From assembly GCA_964459305.1 (NCBI GenBank), contig CAYWNA010000002.1, positions 136,613-200,612 on the forward strand: 64,000 bases of DNA. Direction: 5' to 3'. A program made the translations under genes and the position numbers. Below the pieces are notes generated by a model, which searched no databases, was not told the origin of the DNA, and worked only from the letters and a program-made list of their open reading frames with translations. Source of the stretch: CAYWNA01 sp964459305 (GTDB lineage: Bacteria; Planctomycetota; Planctomycetia; Pirellulales; Pirellulaceae). Shown here piece after piece: positions 16,087-25,220 of the stretch (position 1 is the first letter of the stretch; each line of letters starts with the position of its first letter).

Positions 16087-17721
16087 TTAGTTACTGGGGG
16101 TCGGTGTGGCAGCCGGGCCGGCGGTTGCAGGCTCGTCTTTGGCGGTGAGATTCCTGAAGACTTCCATCAGCGGCGAGTCCGCCGTGTTGGTCATGATCGA
16201 GCGATACCCCGGCGCGAGCTTCTGGTATAGCACGTAGCGAGCATACGCTTCACCGTCGTTACCGAGGGCTTCGACGGATTTCTTCCAGCCGGCAGCGTCT
16301 GCCTCGTTCTCGAAGCCGATCACGGCGGCTTTGGCAGTGGATCGGGCCAGAATCGCTTCCGCTTCGTCTTTCGCGGCGTCCAGTTTCTCGGTGGCCACCG
16401 CCTTGTCGCGATTGGCCGCCTCCAAAGCGACCTGCTGTTCTTCCAGGGCCAACGTGACAACCTCGATGACTTCTCGTTCAGCCCCGATGAGTTCCTTCTT
16501 CTGCTCGATCAGCGCTTTTTCCGTGGCCAACTTTGCTTCTTCTTGTTGCTGCAGAATCTCTTGGGTGTACTGTTTCAGCTCTTGTGCCGCGACTTCGCGC
16601 TGTCGCAACGGTTCGGCAATCGCTTGTGGCGGCTTGATTTTGGTGATCAACGCCTGCACGATTTCGATGCCTTGCGCCTCACAAGTCTCCGTAATCGCCT
16701 TTTGGAATTCGTTCTGGAATGCCGTTCGGGTTTCTCCACCGATGAACTCGCGGGCCGAGGAATTCGAGCCACGCAGTCTGCAGAAAGCCCGTGCGTTCGG
16801 CATGATGACTTTCGCGATAATCTCTTCCGCGATCGCACTGGCCCCTGGCATATCGTTGCTGACGTCGTTGTACGTGACATAGGTTTGGGCCGCGGTTTCC
16901 GGAATGACGCGGAACTCGATGATGCCATCCAGCGAGATCGGGAAACCATCCTTCGACGGAAACGTCATATCCGAACCCTCGGACAGATTGAATCGCTGGG
17001 ATCGAGTGTCAATGGAATTGATTCGGTACATGTACGGGTTCAGATAGTAGGTGCCAGGTTCAAGCGTTTCTTCCTGCGGACCCCGGCACCCTTTTTCGAC
17101 GAGCAATTGGTTGGGGTCTTCCGGCAGAGGACCGGCCAGGTTGGTCACGATGCCCTTGTAACCCGCGGGGATGATCTTTGGCTCCCAGAGTTCAACGATC
17201 TCCACGTAGTCACTCTTGCGGCGGCGAGATGTGTCGACCTCGTCCTTCGAGTCTTTGTCAGTCATCATGCCGTTGATGGCATAGCGACCTGGCTTGAGCA
17301 CTTCCTCGATGATCCCCTTGTGTTGCTCGTCAGACGCCAGGAAGTCACCGTAAGGCAAATCTTCGCCGTGGAGCCTGATGCGGACCCCCATCTTCTCACG
17401 CGGGATCTCGATCATGGGATAGACTTCCCAATTCCAGAAGAAAGGATTGTAGAAGTATCTTCCTTCCGGCAATACCTCCAGTTGCAGTCCCTTGTGTTTC
17501 GTGTCGGGTGCAACCTCTTCGTCGTTCTCCAAGTTCTCGCCGGTTTTGGTTGTCAACACGGCGAAGTGTTTGGCTGGTACGTCGATACGGAATTTGGTGT
17601 AACCAACATACGCAGCGGCGATCAGCAACACCGGAATGACGCCGATAACGACAGCCAAGCGGGGAACGCGGGGCGGTCTGCGGAATTGACGTCGACTGAA
17701 ATCGTCCCCTTCGAAAGACAT
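16087..17721 (-). CDS. SPFH/Band 7 domain membrane protein (first of pair)
   Basis: This 544-residue protein has an N-terminal membrane helix (about residues 20-42) and an SPFH-type domain containing the phrases PAGYKGIVTNLAGPLPEDPN and KDGFPISLDGIIEFRV. A long coiled coil (about 350-470) rich in Glu, Ala, Lys and Gln follows, and then a Pro-rich tail. Together with the next gene it forms a two-gene operon of paralogues sharing the PxGYxGxVTNLA phrase. A good SD (AGGAGAAG) precedes the ATG. The likely role is a membrane-bound oligomeric scaffold, as for HflK/HflC or flotillin. Its partners are unknown. Confidence 0.85.
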   Translation of the reverse strand: MSFEGDDFSRRQFRRPPRVPRLAVVIGVIPVLLIAAAYVGYTKFRIDVPAKHFAVLTTKTGENLENDEEVAPDTKHKGLQLEVLPEGRYFYNPFFWNWEVYPMIEIPREKMGVRIRLHGEDLPYGDFLASDEQHKGIIEEVLKPGRYAINGMMTDKDSKDEVDTSRRRKSDYVEIVELWEPKIIPAGYKGIVTNLAGPLPEDPNQLLVEKGCRGPQEETLEPGTYYLNPYMYRINSIDTRSQRFNLSEGSDMTFPSKDGFPISLDGIIEFRVIPETAAQTYVTYNDVSNDMPGASAIAEEIIAKVIMPNARAFCRLRGSNSSAREFIGGETRTAFQNEFQKAITETCEAQGIEIVQALITKIKPPQAIAEPLRQREVAAQELKQYTQEILQQQEEAKLATEKALIEQKKELIGAEREVIEVVTLALEEQQVALEAANRDKAVATEKLDAAKDEAEAILARSTAKAAVIGFENEADAAGWKKSVEALGNDGEAYARYVLYQKLAPGYRSIMTNTADSPLMEVFRNLTAKDEPATAGPAATPTPSN

Positions 17722-18227
17722 CTTCTTCTCCTCGTATTACTTCGTGTACTTGGTTCTTTCGCGTGTATTTAAGGCGTCTTGAGGTCGCCATGCGGCAGGC
17801 CGCACGCCGCCGCCGAAATCGTGGCTTGTGCCCACGGGAACGACGATTCCGCGACATTCTCCTGAAACATACCACGGCGCAGGCGTTCTCATGCAAAGTA
17901 TTCGTGACTACTGCCCACCCGGCAGGTCGTTTAATCCCTATTTTCGGTAGAACTGCGTCAACAGCCGTAACTGGCCTTGATCGTAACTCCGACATCGAAA
18001 CCCGAAGCGTAAGCGAGGAGGAGGCTGTAGTTCGCTACATTCCTCGCTTACGCTTCGGGTTACCATGCTGTCAGGGCTGCCTGCTGCCGGAGTTGTGATC
18101 AAGGCTGCCGTAACTCACCGTAAATCAGATTGCCAGTCCTAGCGTGCCATTGAATCATTCGTCGTCTTGTTGAGTTTATTGGGAAATCATTGACTCCACC
18201 GAATCCAAGAAGACGACGCAGTCATGA
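17722..18227. other. Intergenic region with a 133-bp inverted repeat
   Basis: No gene is convincing. The stretch holds the SPFH operon's start region and the repeat at 17975-18107. No good promoter hexamers were seen. Confidence 0.5.
17975..18107. repeat. Nested inverted repeat, CCCGAAGCGTAAGCGAGG family
   Basis: The inner arms of 21 bp are perfect: 17999-18019 (CCCGAAGCGTAAGCGAGG within it) and 18041-18061. Weaker outer arms are CCTTGATCGTAACTCCG on the left and CGGAGTTGTGATCAAGG on the right. A related half-arm (CCCGAAGCGCGAGCGAGG) occurs at about 57993-58011. Confidence 0.75.
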
Positions 18228-21200
18228 TTACTCCCAGGCCATCAGGTTCCCATCGCGAGTCACGAGGTACAGCCGATTGCCGGCGGCGGACATGCCGTCG
18301 AAACGGGGCGGGTTGGAGATTTCCTTTTGGAATAATCGCTTGCCGGTGGTTGAGTCGATTGCCTGCAGCACACCTCCTTTGCGACCTTCCAGCGCGCCGA
18401 GCGGATCGTCTGGATCGAATGTGTCTGGCTGACCGGCAGCGAAGAGAGTGTCGCTGGTGAGCGTCATGGCTTCGATGCGGATGGGGAGGTACTGTTGCCA
18501 CACGGTGGGTGTGCCGCGAGTGAAGCCCGCTCCTTTGTCGACCTCCACGGAAAAATCGTCGTACCGATTCGTGATTTGGCGGCCGTCGTAGTGGTATGGC
18601 TTCATCAGAGTGTCGGGCAACCACTTGATCGGTTTTGGCGCATCGGCATCGCCCACAATGAACGGTCGGGCCGTATTCTTGTCGCAGAACAGGAGGTAAC
18701 CGGTCGTGTCGGGGTAGAACAGCGGGCTATGAATGTTCCGCTCCACAAACCATTTCGTTGCCCAGGTGTTTTCCGAGTCGAAAACCAGCAGGTTGCCCGA
18801 CTTGGGCGCCATCATGAGAAAGTGGAAGCCGGGCCAGCGGTTCCCGTAGCTCCAATAGATGCGATTGAAACCGGAATCATCCAGTATCCCGCCGGTGGCC
18901 ATGAGATGGTCGTCACCCAGATAGCGGTCGCCGTAGCGGGTGTTCCAATTGGTATCGATCTGGTTCAGTTGGGCGTCGAACATCTCCTGGGTACAGAAGA
19001 TGTTCTTGCCATCGGTGGTCAGGACGTCGATATTCGAACCGTCCATGGCGAAGTGGTCGCCGATATCCTTCGATAAATCGGGCGCCGGTTGCACGGCATG
19101 AGTGTAATAGACAACCTCACCCGACTGCGGCTCCAAAGCGTAGAAGTGGGCACCACCGTCGATCAGCGTCGAGCGACCAGCGACGACGTAAGCCAACGAG
19201 TTCATTACCAGCACCGTTCCGTGTACGGGCCAAGGTGATTCGACGTGCCCAAACGCAACGATCCGTCGGTCGTTTGGTGCGGCCGTGAATCGCCACGCCA
19301 GTTCGCCGTTCGATGCATCGAGGCAGTACACGTTTCCGTCGTTTGCGCCGAACAGCAACATGCCATTGTGGTACGTAGGCGATGAATCGACGCGTCCGCC
19401 GGCGATGAACTTCCAGAGTTGCTTGCCGTCCCGGGCATCAACGGCGCATACCGTGTGGCGATCAACCGCCGCAACGAAGACTTTGCCTGCGGCGACGGTA
19501 GGCTGGGCGAGTTTGCCATCGAGCGCGATCTCCCATTTTCGCTCTGGGCTTCGTGAGACACTCGCTTCCCGATTCGAACCGCTTCGTTTCGCATCGGCAC
19601 GATAGCAGGGCCAATCTGCCGATTCCGCTGCGACGCCGGACGACGATCCGTAGGCAGGACCCTGGAAGAGACGTTCCGGAGAACGCGCGGCGAGCATGGC
19701 GGTTGTGTCGGCACCGCTGGTCGCCACCAGGCCGTTCATCTTCGCGCCGACATAGCAAAAGCACTGGTCGGGCGGCGTGTAGAGCAACCCGTTGCAGGGC
19801 AGCAGGCCGTAACGGCACGAACCGCGCAGCCAGTCATGACGCATGTGATCGTCGCCGTCCAGATCGAGGAATTCGGTGCCACGTTTCGGATAAATGATGA
19901 ATCGATCGGTCGCCTTGCTGCGAAAGCAACGCAGATGATGGCCGGGCGACATAGCATTGGGAATTTCGATCGTGCGGCGCAGTTTGCCTGTCCGGAAATC
20001 GTAGCCGGACAGCCGAGCACCCGAATTCCGTGCGAGTGTTGGCCAATGTTCTTCGCGTCGTTCGAGAATGCCGATCGTTTCCTGGATACGCCAAACCAGA
20101 TCGTCGATCACAAGAAGATCGCGGCCTGTGCCGGGACCCTTCCATAACTCTTTTCCATCGGCCAGAGAGAAGGCTGTTGTGCCGCCCTTGCCGGTGGTCA
20201 GTACAGCGTTTTTGTAGATCACCACAATCCCGCTGCGCGGGCAAGCGGCTTCCCACTTCAATCTGCCGCTCTGCTGGTCATGGCAAAGCAAGGCGGACCC
20301 GCGTAGGAAGACCACGGTGCCGTCGGCAGCGGTCAGTGTCAGCGGGTTCATATTGCGGACCTCTTGCGACCACTGGATTTGGCCGGTGGCGGCATCGAGG
20401 GCCATCAGCTTAGTTGACGGCTTCGCGCCGCGACGTTTCGCATCGTCGGCTTGCGGAGGCTTGACGCGCACGAACGCGGTGTCATTGTCGACAACGATCT
20501 CTTGCGTGCCCTCGGTCCCTTCGCAGTGCTCTAGCACTTGACCGGTTGCGGCGTCGAGGATGCTGAGTGGAGCGTTGTGAAAGCCAAGTGTGGTGTAGAC
20601 GCGATCGCCAACGGAAACCAGGCGTCGTGGCACTTCTGCGGGAAATCGCCCGCGTTGGCCGCGAAGTGTACGCCAATCGGCCTCGCCAATCTGGGGTTTC
20701 CACTCTTGCCAACCCCATGGCTGCAGCAGTTGTTTCCACCGCAACACACCATTGAACGCGTCTCGCGCAATGATGGCCCAGCGAGAGGGGAAACGCGGGT
20801 CGGTGATACCCGGCGGCCCTTCATCCAGAATATAGAAGAGCCGACCGTTGGCCGAGACCATCGCCGGCACGCTTGAGTCGATCTCATGACTTCGGCAATA
20901 CATCGGCTCGACGACCCACTGCAATGCCGTCGCGGGCGCAACTCGTCGATCCGCGGCGACTGCATTTCCGGCAGCGCTGTGCAAAAAATGAGTCCACTGG
21001 TCAATCTCTTCAGGCCACGGCTTGCGAAAAGAGTCGAGGATTGAGAGTTGAGGGTCGAGAGTGATGGCCACGCCATTCGGGACCAGCACCCTGTCGATCT
21101 CCTCCCGCGTCACTTGACACTCGCCATTTGCCACTACCAAGTTCACCAGATTGTCCGCATAGGGCAGGTTCTTGCTATCGAATTGCTCGACAGTGATCTT

Positions 21201-21458
21201 TCCGTACAGGCCCTTGGCTTCCAGGTGTTTCCTCGCGTCGCTGACTCGCTGTGGATCGGTATCGAGCGCCTGCAGCGTGATCGCTTCTGGAACGCCCAGT
21301 TCTGCGGTAAACTCGGCATCGACCGGAGACAGCACGACGACCAGTCCGCCTTGCACGCCCGTTTCTTCGAAAATGGCGGCGGCCGGATCGTCTCCGGCCC
21401 GAGCCGCCGCGGTTGCCAGCAGGAGTACAGACAGTAGTGCAGTGAGTCTTATGGTCAT
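18228..21458 (-). CDS. Exported methyltransferase-like domain fused to PQQ-type beta-propellers
   Basis: This 1076-residue protein has a signal peptide (residues 1-21). The next domain, about 30-150, reads like a class I methyltransferase fold: a Gly-rich first strand (GVQGGLVVVLSP), an acidic second-strand end (ALDTDPQRV), and a late DNLVNLVVANG plus RVLVPNGVAITL. About 850 residues of propeller blades follow, with repeated phrases such as GRLFYILDEGP, DARDGKQLWKF, DASNGELAWRF and DSTTGKRLFQKE, the PQQ/WD-type blade style. The gene stands alone. S-adenosylmethionine is not normally available outside the cytoplasm, so the methyltransferase-like domain may bind another ligand or be structural. 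Function is unknown. Confidence 0.8.
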   Translation of the reverse strand: MTIRLTALLSVLLLATAAARAGDDPAAAIFEETGVQGGLVVVLSPVDAEFTAELGVPEAITLQALDTDPQRVSDARKHLEAKGLYGKITVEQFDSKNLPYADNLVNLVVANGECQVTREEIDRVLVPNGVAITLDPQLSILDSFRKPWPEEIDQWTHFLHSAAGNAVAADRRVAPATALQWVVEPMYCRSHEIDSSVPAMVSANGRLFYILDEGPPGITDPRFPSRWAIIARDAFNGVLRWKQLLQPWGWQEWKPQIGEADWRTLRGQRGRFPAEVPRRLVSVGDRVYTTLGFHNAPLSILDAATGQVLEHCEGTEGTQEIVVDNDTAFVRVKPPQADDAKRRGAKPSTKLMALDAATGQIQWSQEVRNMNPLTLTAADGTVVFLRGSALLCHDQQSGRLKWEAACPRSGIVVIYKNAVLTTGKGGTTAFSLADGKELWKGPGTGRDLLVIDDLVWRIQETIGILERREEHWPTLARNSGARLSGYDFRTGKLRRTIEIPNAMSPGHHLRCFRSKATDRFIIYPKRGTEFLDLDGDDHMRHDWLRGSCRYGLLPCNGLLYTPPDQCFCYVGAKMNGLVATSGADTTAMLAARSPERLFQGPAYGSSSGVAAESADWPCYRADAKRSGSNREASVSRSPERKWEIALDGKLAQPTVAAGKVFVAAVDRHTVCAVDARDGKQLWKFIAGGRVDSSPTYHNGMLLFGANDGNVYCLDASNGELAWRFTAAPNDRRIVAFGHVESPWPVHGTVLVMNSLAYVVAGRSTLIDGGAHFYALEPQSGEVVYYTHAVQPAPDLSKDIGDHFAMDGSNIDVLTTDGKNIFCTQEMFDAQLNQIDTNWNTRYGDRYLGDDHLMATGGILDDSGFNRIYWSYGNRWPGFHFLMMAPKSGNLLVFDSENTWATKWFVERNIHSPLFYPDTTGYLLFCDKNTARPFIVGDADAPKPIKWLPDTLMKPYHYDGRQITNRYDDFSVEVDKGAGFTRGTPTVWQQYLPIRIEAMTLTSDTLFAAGQPDTFDPDDPLGALEGRKGGVLQAIDSTTGKRLFQKEISNPPRFDGMSAAGNRLYLVTRDGNLMAWE

Positions 21459-21531
21459 GGTTGCGCCTTCGGGAAAGTTGAAAACAGCAAGAAGTTCAGA
21501 GGGTTTGGGTAACGGCGTCGTTGCATGAAGC

Positions 21532-21680
21532 GTAGGACGGATTGCCTAATCCGTCCGTCAAATCACGTGCCAAATCCGCGCATGTCGTTGTCTGTCAGAA
21601 AATTCCTGGCGGTGAGCCAAGCCATTTTGCCAATTCGGCGTTTTCGCCGCGTATAGGACGGATTAGGCAATCCGTCCCAC
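21532..21680. repeat. 149-bp element with palindromic ends, copy 2
   Basis: The ends are GTAGGACGGATTGCC (21532-21546) and GGCAATCCGTCCCAC (21666-21680). It has the same family ends and nearly the same length as the element at 12947-13094. It lies between the propeller gene and the oxidoreductase gene, and no coding sequence is seen inside it. Confidence 0.75.
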
Positions 21681-21702
21681 ATTTCGTCTTGCATCGGTTT
21701 GA

Positions 21703-23070
21703 TTAATACTCTCGTTTCCTTACGACACCCGGCATGGGCACGGGGTAGGTGCCATCTGCGTTCGGCTTCAGTGGCGGGGGCGAGTCGGCGGTGAGCTTGT
21801 CGACGTCCGGGGCGAACTCATGATCGCAGGCCATCATCTGGTCGTAGGTGATCTTGGCCCCGGTGTGGGCTGCCATCCGGCCCATCGACGTGACGAGGCT
21901 CGCGATCGCCCCGCGGCGGGCTTCGTTGTAGGGTTTGTCCTGGCGGATGGCATCGATCAGGTCGTCCCACTCCAGTTGGTAGGGACTGGGCACCTTGGGC
22001 GAACGCCACAACAGTGTTTCCTCGCTTTCTTTCTGGCTGGAATACGTGCCGCACGTCCCCGCGCCGCCACGCATACTTTCAATCGTGCCGAGTCCCTTGC
22101 TGCCGCGTATGTAGCCGGAAAAACGGTTTTCGCAACCATTGATGCATCGGCCGAACATGAACAGGTTCGTTCCATCCGGGAAGACGTACTCGACCGAGTA
22201 GTTGTCGAAATTCTGGTCGACGCTATCCCCGCGGTAATGCCGACCGCCCAGAGCGTGGGCCTCGACCGGCCAATCCCCCTTCAGCCAACAGAGTTCGTCG
22301 ATGTTGTGGATGTTGAAGTCGCTGTAGCAACCGCCACTGGCCCAGAGGAAGCTGTGAAATCGTTGCACTTGGTGGAGCACCTCGGTGATTTCGGGAGGCT
22401 TTTTGGGCGATGCAAAAAATCCAATTGGGCCGTGCAGGCGATAGCATCGCGTCGTGATCACATCGCCGATCTCACCGTCTTGGACACGACTGACCAACTC
22501 CTGTCGCGCCTTGCAGTGACGCCACATGAGCCCGACGCCAACCTTCTGGCCCGCCGCTTCCGACTTGTCGGCCAGGTCGAGCAAGCGATGCGTGCTCGGG
22601 GCGTCGACCGTCACCGGCTTTTCCATGAACACGTTCACACCCTTTTCGATGGCATAGCCGAAATGAACCCAGCGAAACGCCGGAGGGGTGGCAAAGATCG
22701 CTACGTCGCCCGGCGTCAAACAATCAATCGCTTTCTTGTAGCTGTCAAAGCCGACGAACCTGCGCTCTTCCGGCACGTCCATCCGATCGGCGTACGTCCT
22801 TTTCAGGTTGGCGTGGCTGGTCGACAGCCTGCTTTCGAACACATCGGCCATGGCCATCAGTTTGATCGGCCCGTTCGCGACCGCCAACGCGTTGGCCGCC
22901 GCGCCGGTGCCGCGCCCGCCACAACCAATCAGGGCCACGCCGATGGTGTTATCCTCCGCGGCGTGAACATATGGCACTGCTGCCGCGGCCAATGCCGACG
23001 CGGCAGCTACCTGGCCCGTGCTCTTGAGAAAATGGCGACGCGTCGACTTCGATTGCGTTGAATTACTCAC
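21703..23070 (-). CDS. Tat-exported Gfo/Idh/MocA-family oxidoreductase
   Basis: The protein is 455 residues from a GTG at 23070, which has AAAGGAGG nine bases upstream. An upstream in-frame start would run through this SD. A Tat signal (TRRHFLK near residues 11-17, then a hydrophobic Ala-rich stretch ending in YVHA) precedes a Rossmann NAD(P) domain with VALIGCGGRGTG. The MEKPVTVD segment carries the family's conserved Glu-Lys-Pro. The C-terminal half has the usual alpha/beta sheet domain. These enzymes oxidise or reduce sugars or inositols with NAD(P), and they fold with cofactor in the cytoplasm before Tat export. Planctomycetes carry many Tat-exported members, perhaps for glycan breakdown in the periplasm. 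The substrate is unknown. Confidence 0.9.
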   Translation of the reverse strand: MSNSTQSKSTRRHFLKSTGQVAAASALAAAAVPYVHAAEDNTIGVALIGCGGRGTGAAANALAVANGPIKLMAMADVFESRLSTSHANLKRTYADRMDVPEERRFVGFDSYKKAIDCLTPGDVAIFATPPAFRWVHFGYAIEKGVNVFMEKPVTVDAPSTHRLLDLADKSEAAGQKVGVGLMWRHCKARQELVSRVQDGEIGDVITTRCYRLHGPIGFFASPKKPPEITEVLHQVQRFHSFLWASGGCYSDFNIHNIDELCWLKGDWPVEAHALGGRHYRGDSVDQNFDNYSVEYVFPDGTNLFMFGRCINGCENRFSGYIRGSKGLGTIESMRGGAGTCGTYSSQKESEETLLWRSPKVPSPYQLEWDDLIDAIRQDKPYNEARRGAIASLVTSMGRMAAHTGAKITYDQMMACDHEFAPDVDKLTADSPPPLKPNADGTYPVPMPGVVRKREY

Positions 23071-23270
23071 AGCCTGAATCCTCCTTTGCACAATGGATCA
23101 CAACAATAGTGTCGAATGATGCCGTACAGACCACCTCGACGTTGGCAACATTGTACCAGCGCCAGGTCCATGCAATCACGGTCTAGTCGGAAATTCGCAT
23201 CGTGAGTAGGCTTGAAAACAGGAGGGCTTGGGTCGAGCGGTGCGATGCCTTGGGAACAAACCAAGAACGC

Positions 23271-23301
23271 AAAGAAGCCGACGAAATTCGTCGGCTTCTT
23301 T
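23271..23301 (-). terminator. Hairpin terminator after the cold-shock gene
   Basis: Arms AAAGAAGCCGACGAA and TTCGTCGGCTTCTTT are adjacent and perfect, giving a very stable hairpin of about 15 bp with a one-base loop. It lies 23 bases beyond the stop of the cold-shock gene. The trailing T-run on the minus strand is short. Confidence 0.7.
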
Positions 23302-23323
23302 GTCTTCCCGTTTGTCCTGGATC

Positions 23324-23521
23324 TCAGGCGGGCTTGACGTTTTCCGCTCTCGGCCCTTTCGGTCCACGTCCTTCCGTGAAGGACACTTGCTGTCCCTCGT
23401 ACAGATCATCGAATGTCACCCCTTCGACGCCGGACGAGTGGAAGAACAAATCCTTGTCGCCTCCGGTAGAGATGAACCCAAACCCTTTGTCAGTCAACCG
23501 CTTGATCGTACCTTCTGCCAT
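23324..23521 (-). CDS. Cold-shock protein, CspA family
   Basis: The true product starts at the ATG at 23521 (MAEGTIKRLTDKGFGFIS) and is 65 residues, the normal length. An in-frame ATG 69 bases upstream would add residues foreign to the family. The RNA-binding motifs RNP1 (KGFGFI, residues 12-17) and RNP2 (DLFFH, 24-28) are intact. It binds single-stranded RNA and DNA and acts as an RNA chaperone in the cytoplasm. The AT-rich 5' leader (about 23522-23700) is long, as in many csp genes, and could hold thermosensitive structure, though none is demonstrated. The gene is isolated, with a strong hairpin behind it. Confidence 0.95.
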   Translation of the reverse strand: MAEGTIKRLTDKGFGFISTGGDKDLFFHSSGVEGVTFDDLYEGQQVSFTEGRGPKGPRAENVKPA

Positions 23522-23766
23522 GTCGTCGCATTCCTCAAAAATATTGATCTCCGCAGCGTGCCCGAAAGAAACCCGTTCAGACTCTTCCACTGCAGAAGTA
23601 AGGGTGGATTTCCCCCCCCTTCAACACGCATTTTACAAAGGGTTGACAAAAAAGATAGTGCAACTGGTTAGTCAACACAAAAAAGACGATTTCACCTGCA
23701 AAAAGAATGCACCCCAGGGGCGATGGTTGGTTCCAGGCTCTCCAACGCGCCCCGTCAACTGGGGCA

Positions 23767-24291
23767 TCAGCCTGACGGGACCCGTGCCAATTGGTTGGGA
23801 TCCACGATCCAACCGCGACAGGTCGGTGCGCCGCATCGGCAGACGATTGCGCCTTCGGCTGACCAGTTGTAGTCGATCGTCAATTGCTCGCCGGACTTGA
23901 TTTCACGCAGAGCGATGAGATAGATGCGACGGACCGTCTGAGATCCGCCTTCCGGAACTAGGTCGAACCAGTCGAATTCGCAATTCGGTTCGCAACTATG
24001 GTTCACAAAGCGGAAGGGGGGCTCCGGCTCCAGCACGCGGCCGTCGCCGATGTCCATGCAGTAGCTGGAATAGTAATCGGGATCATCGATCACCTCGCCC
24101 AGTATTTCGACGATGATCGCCTGGGCCGGATACCGCTTGCGAGCAAACACGCCCTTTCCGACGCGTGTGCGGCCAATACGGACGGACTTGTCGCGGACGC
24201 CACGCGATGAGCGTTGAGCGGCGCGACCACGCCGTGTCGGCTGATTGGCGGATTTCTCCATGCCTCGATTGGCACGATGCGTTTGCGACAT
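23767..24291 (-). CDS. SET-domain protein (putative protein lysine methyltransferase)
   Basis: The protein is 174 residues from the ATG at 24291, which has GGGAG seven bases upstream. A longer in-frame start at 24441 gives residues unlike the family. The SET signature RFVNHSCEPNC is at residues 94-104, GEQLTIDYNW at 134-143, and a post-SET-type Cys cluster CRCGAPTCRG at 151-160. The first 30 residues are Arg/Ser/Thr-rich and look disordered. SET enzymes methylate lysines on proteins using S-adenosylmethionine. Bacterial members are sporadic and often acquired from eukaryotes. The substrate is unknown. The gene is divergent from a methyltransferase gene 287 bases away. Confidence 0.9.
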   Translation of the reverse strand: MSQTHRANRGMEKSANQPTRRGRAAQRSSRGVRDKSVRIGRTRVGKGVFARKRYPAQAIIVEILGEVIDDPDYYSSYCMDIGDGRVLEPEPPFRFVNHSCEPNCEFDWFDLVPEGGSQTVRRIYLIALREIKSGEQLTIDYNWSAEGAIVCRCGAPTCRGWIVDPNQLARVPSG

Positions 24292-24578
24292 CTGCCGGCT
24301 CCCGGCACGATGGTTGACAACTAGTTTCGGAGCTTTTCTCGGCCACGCCGATCTCGACGTCTCGCAGAAGCATACCGAAATGCGGCAAGAAAGATAGTGC
24401 CAAAGGCCATAGGAACTGCGAAGGCCACCTTTGCCGTGCACCGGCCCGGATCCCGTCGATCGAGAGATGGCGATTGAAACGCTGTGAGACTACTGGGTAT
24501 TCCGTCACGGACAGAATCTGCTAGACTTCCCCGCTTCTCCCAGCGGCTCGCGAGCTGCACAGTCCCCCTCAAGCACTC

Positions 24579-25220
24579 ATGGACGGTGAAATCGGCATGG
24601 AAAATGGCTGGCCACTACAGGGCCCGAACGACGACCACGATGGATCTGAGGAATCTCTTCGAATTGAGATGCAGCCTTTGTGGGACGAAGCCGATGACCT
24701 CTGGGAACGATCGCAGACCGCCGACGGTTTCCACGCCTACGTCAGCGCCGACTACGATGCGGTATTCAGATCGTTGGTTCAATTGCGTGGACAAGCCGTC
24801 ACTTTTCTCGAATGGGGCTCGGGGCTGGGCGTGGTGACGATCATGGCCAGTCGCTTGGGGTACGAGGCTTACGGCATCGAAAACGAGCCGGAACTCATCG
24901 ACCACGCGTATGCCTTCGGCAAACGATACGCTTCGGCTGCCCGATTCGCGTGTGGCAACTTCTTTCCCAGTGAATTCAAATGGAATCCAGGGAAAGGCGA
25001 AACCGAGGTCCGCACTGCGTTGCATGGTGCAGCGGCTTATGAACGAATGGGCAGGACGTTAAGCGACTTTGATTTGGTCTACGCCTATCCGTGGCCCGAG
25101 GAGCACCAACTGTACCAGAACGTGATGCGCGAGTGCGGAGGCCCTGATTCCTTGCTCCTCACGTACGATGTGCGGCGGGGGCTGGAACTGCATCGTTGCG
25201 GCCGTTCATCGACCCGCTGA
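24579..25220 (+). CDS. Class I SAM-dependent methyltransferase
   Basis: This 213-residue protein has the motif I loop EWGSGLGVVTIMAS (residues 78-91) and motif II YGIENE (98-103), both typical of Rossmann-fold methyltransferases. DLVYAYPWPEEHQLY (about 167-181) is a plausible motif IV. It is short for a full enzyme and probably acts on a small molecule or protein. The methyl acceptor is unknown. The divergent SET-domain gene is the other methyl-transfer gene here. No SD is visible near 24579; the in-frame ATG at 24597 is a possible alternative start. Confidence 0.8.
   Translation: MDGEIGMENGWPLQGPNDDHDGSEESLRIEMQPLWDEADDLWERSQTADGFHAYVSADYDAVFRSLVQLRGQAVTFLEWGSGLGVVTIMASRLGYEAYGIENEPELIDHAYAFGKRYASAARFACGNFFPSEFKWNPGKGETEVRTALHGAAAYERMGRTLSDFDLVYAYPWPEEHQLYQNVMRECGGPDSLLLTYDVRRGLELHRCGRSSTR

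Noticed and set aside
16543..17772. A forward open frame of about 400 codons opposite the first SPFH gene
   Set aside because: No domain is seen and it mirrors the SPFH coding sequence; the SPFH gene has a good ribosome site and motifs.
21820..23061. A forward open frame of about 410 codons opposite the oxidoreductase at 21703-23070
   Set aside because: The oxidoreductase has a Tat signal, Rossmann motif and SD; the forward frame has none of these.
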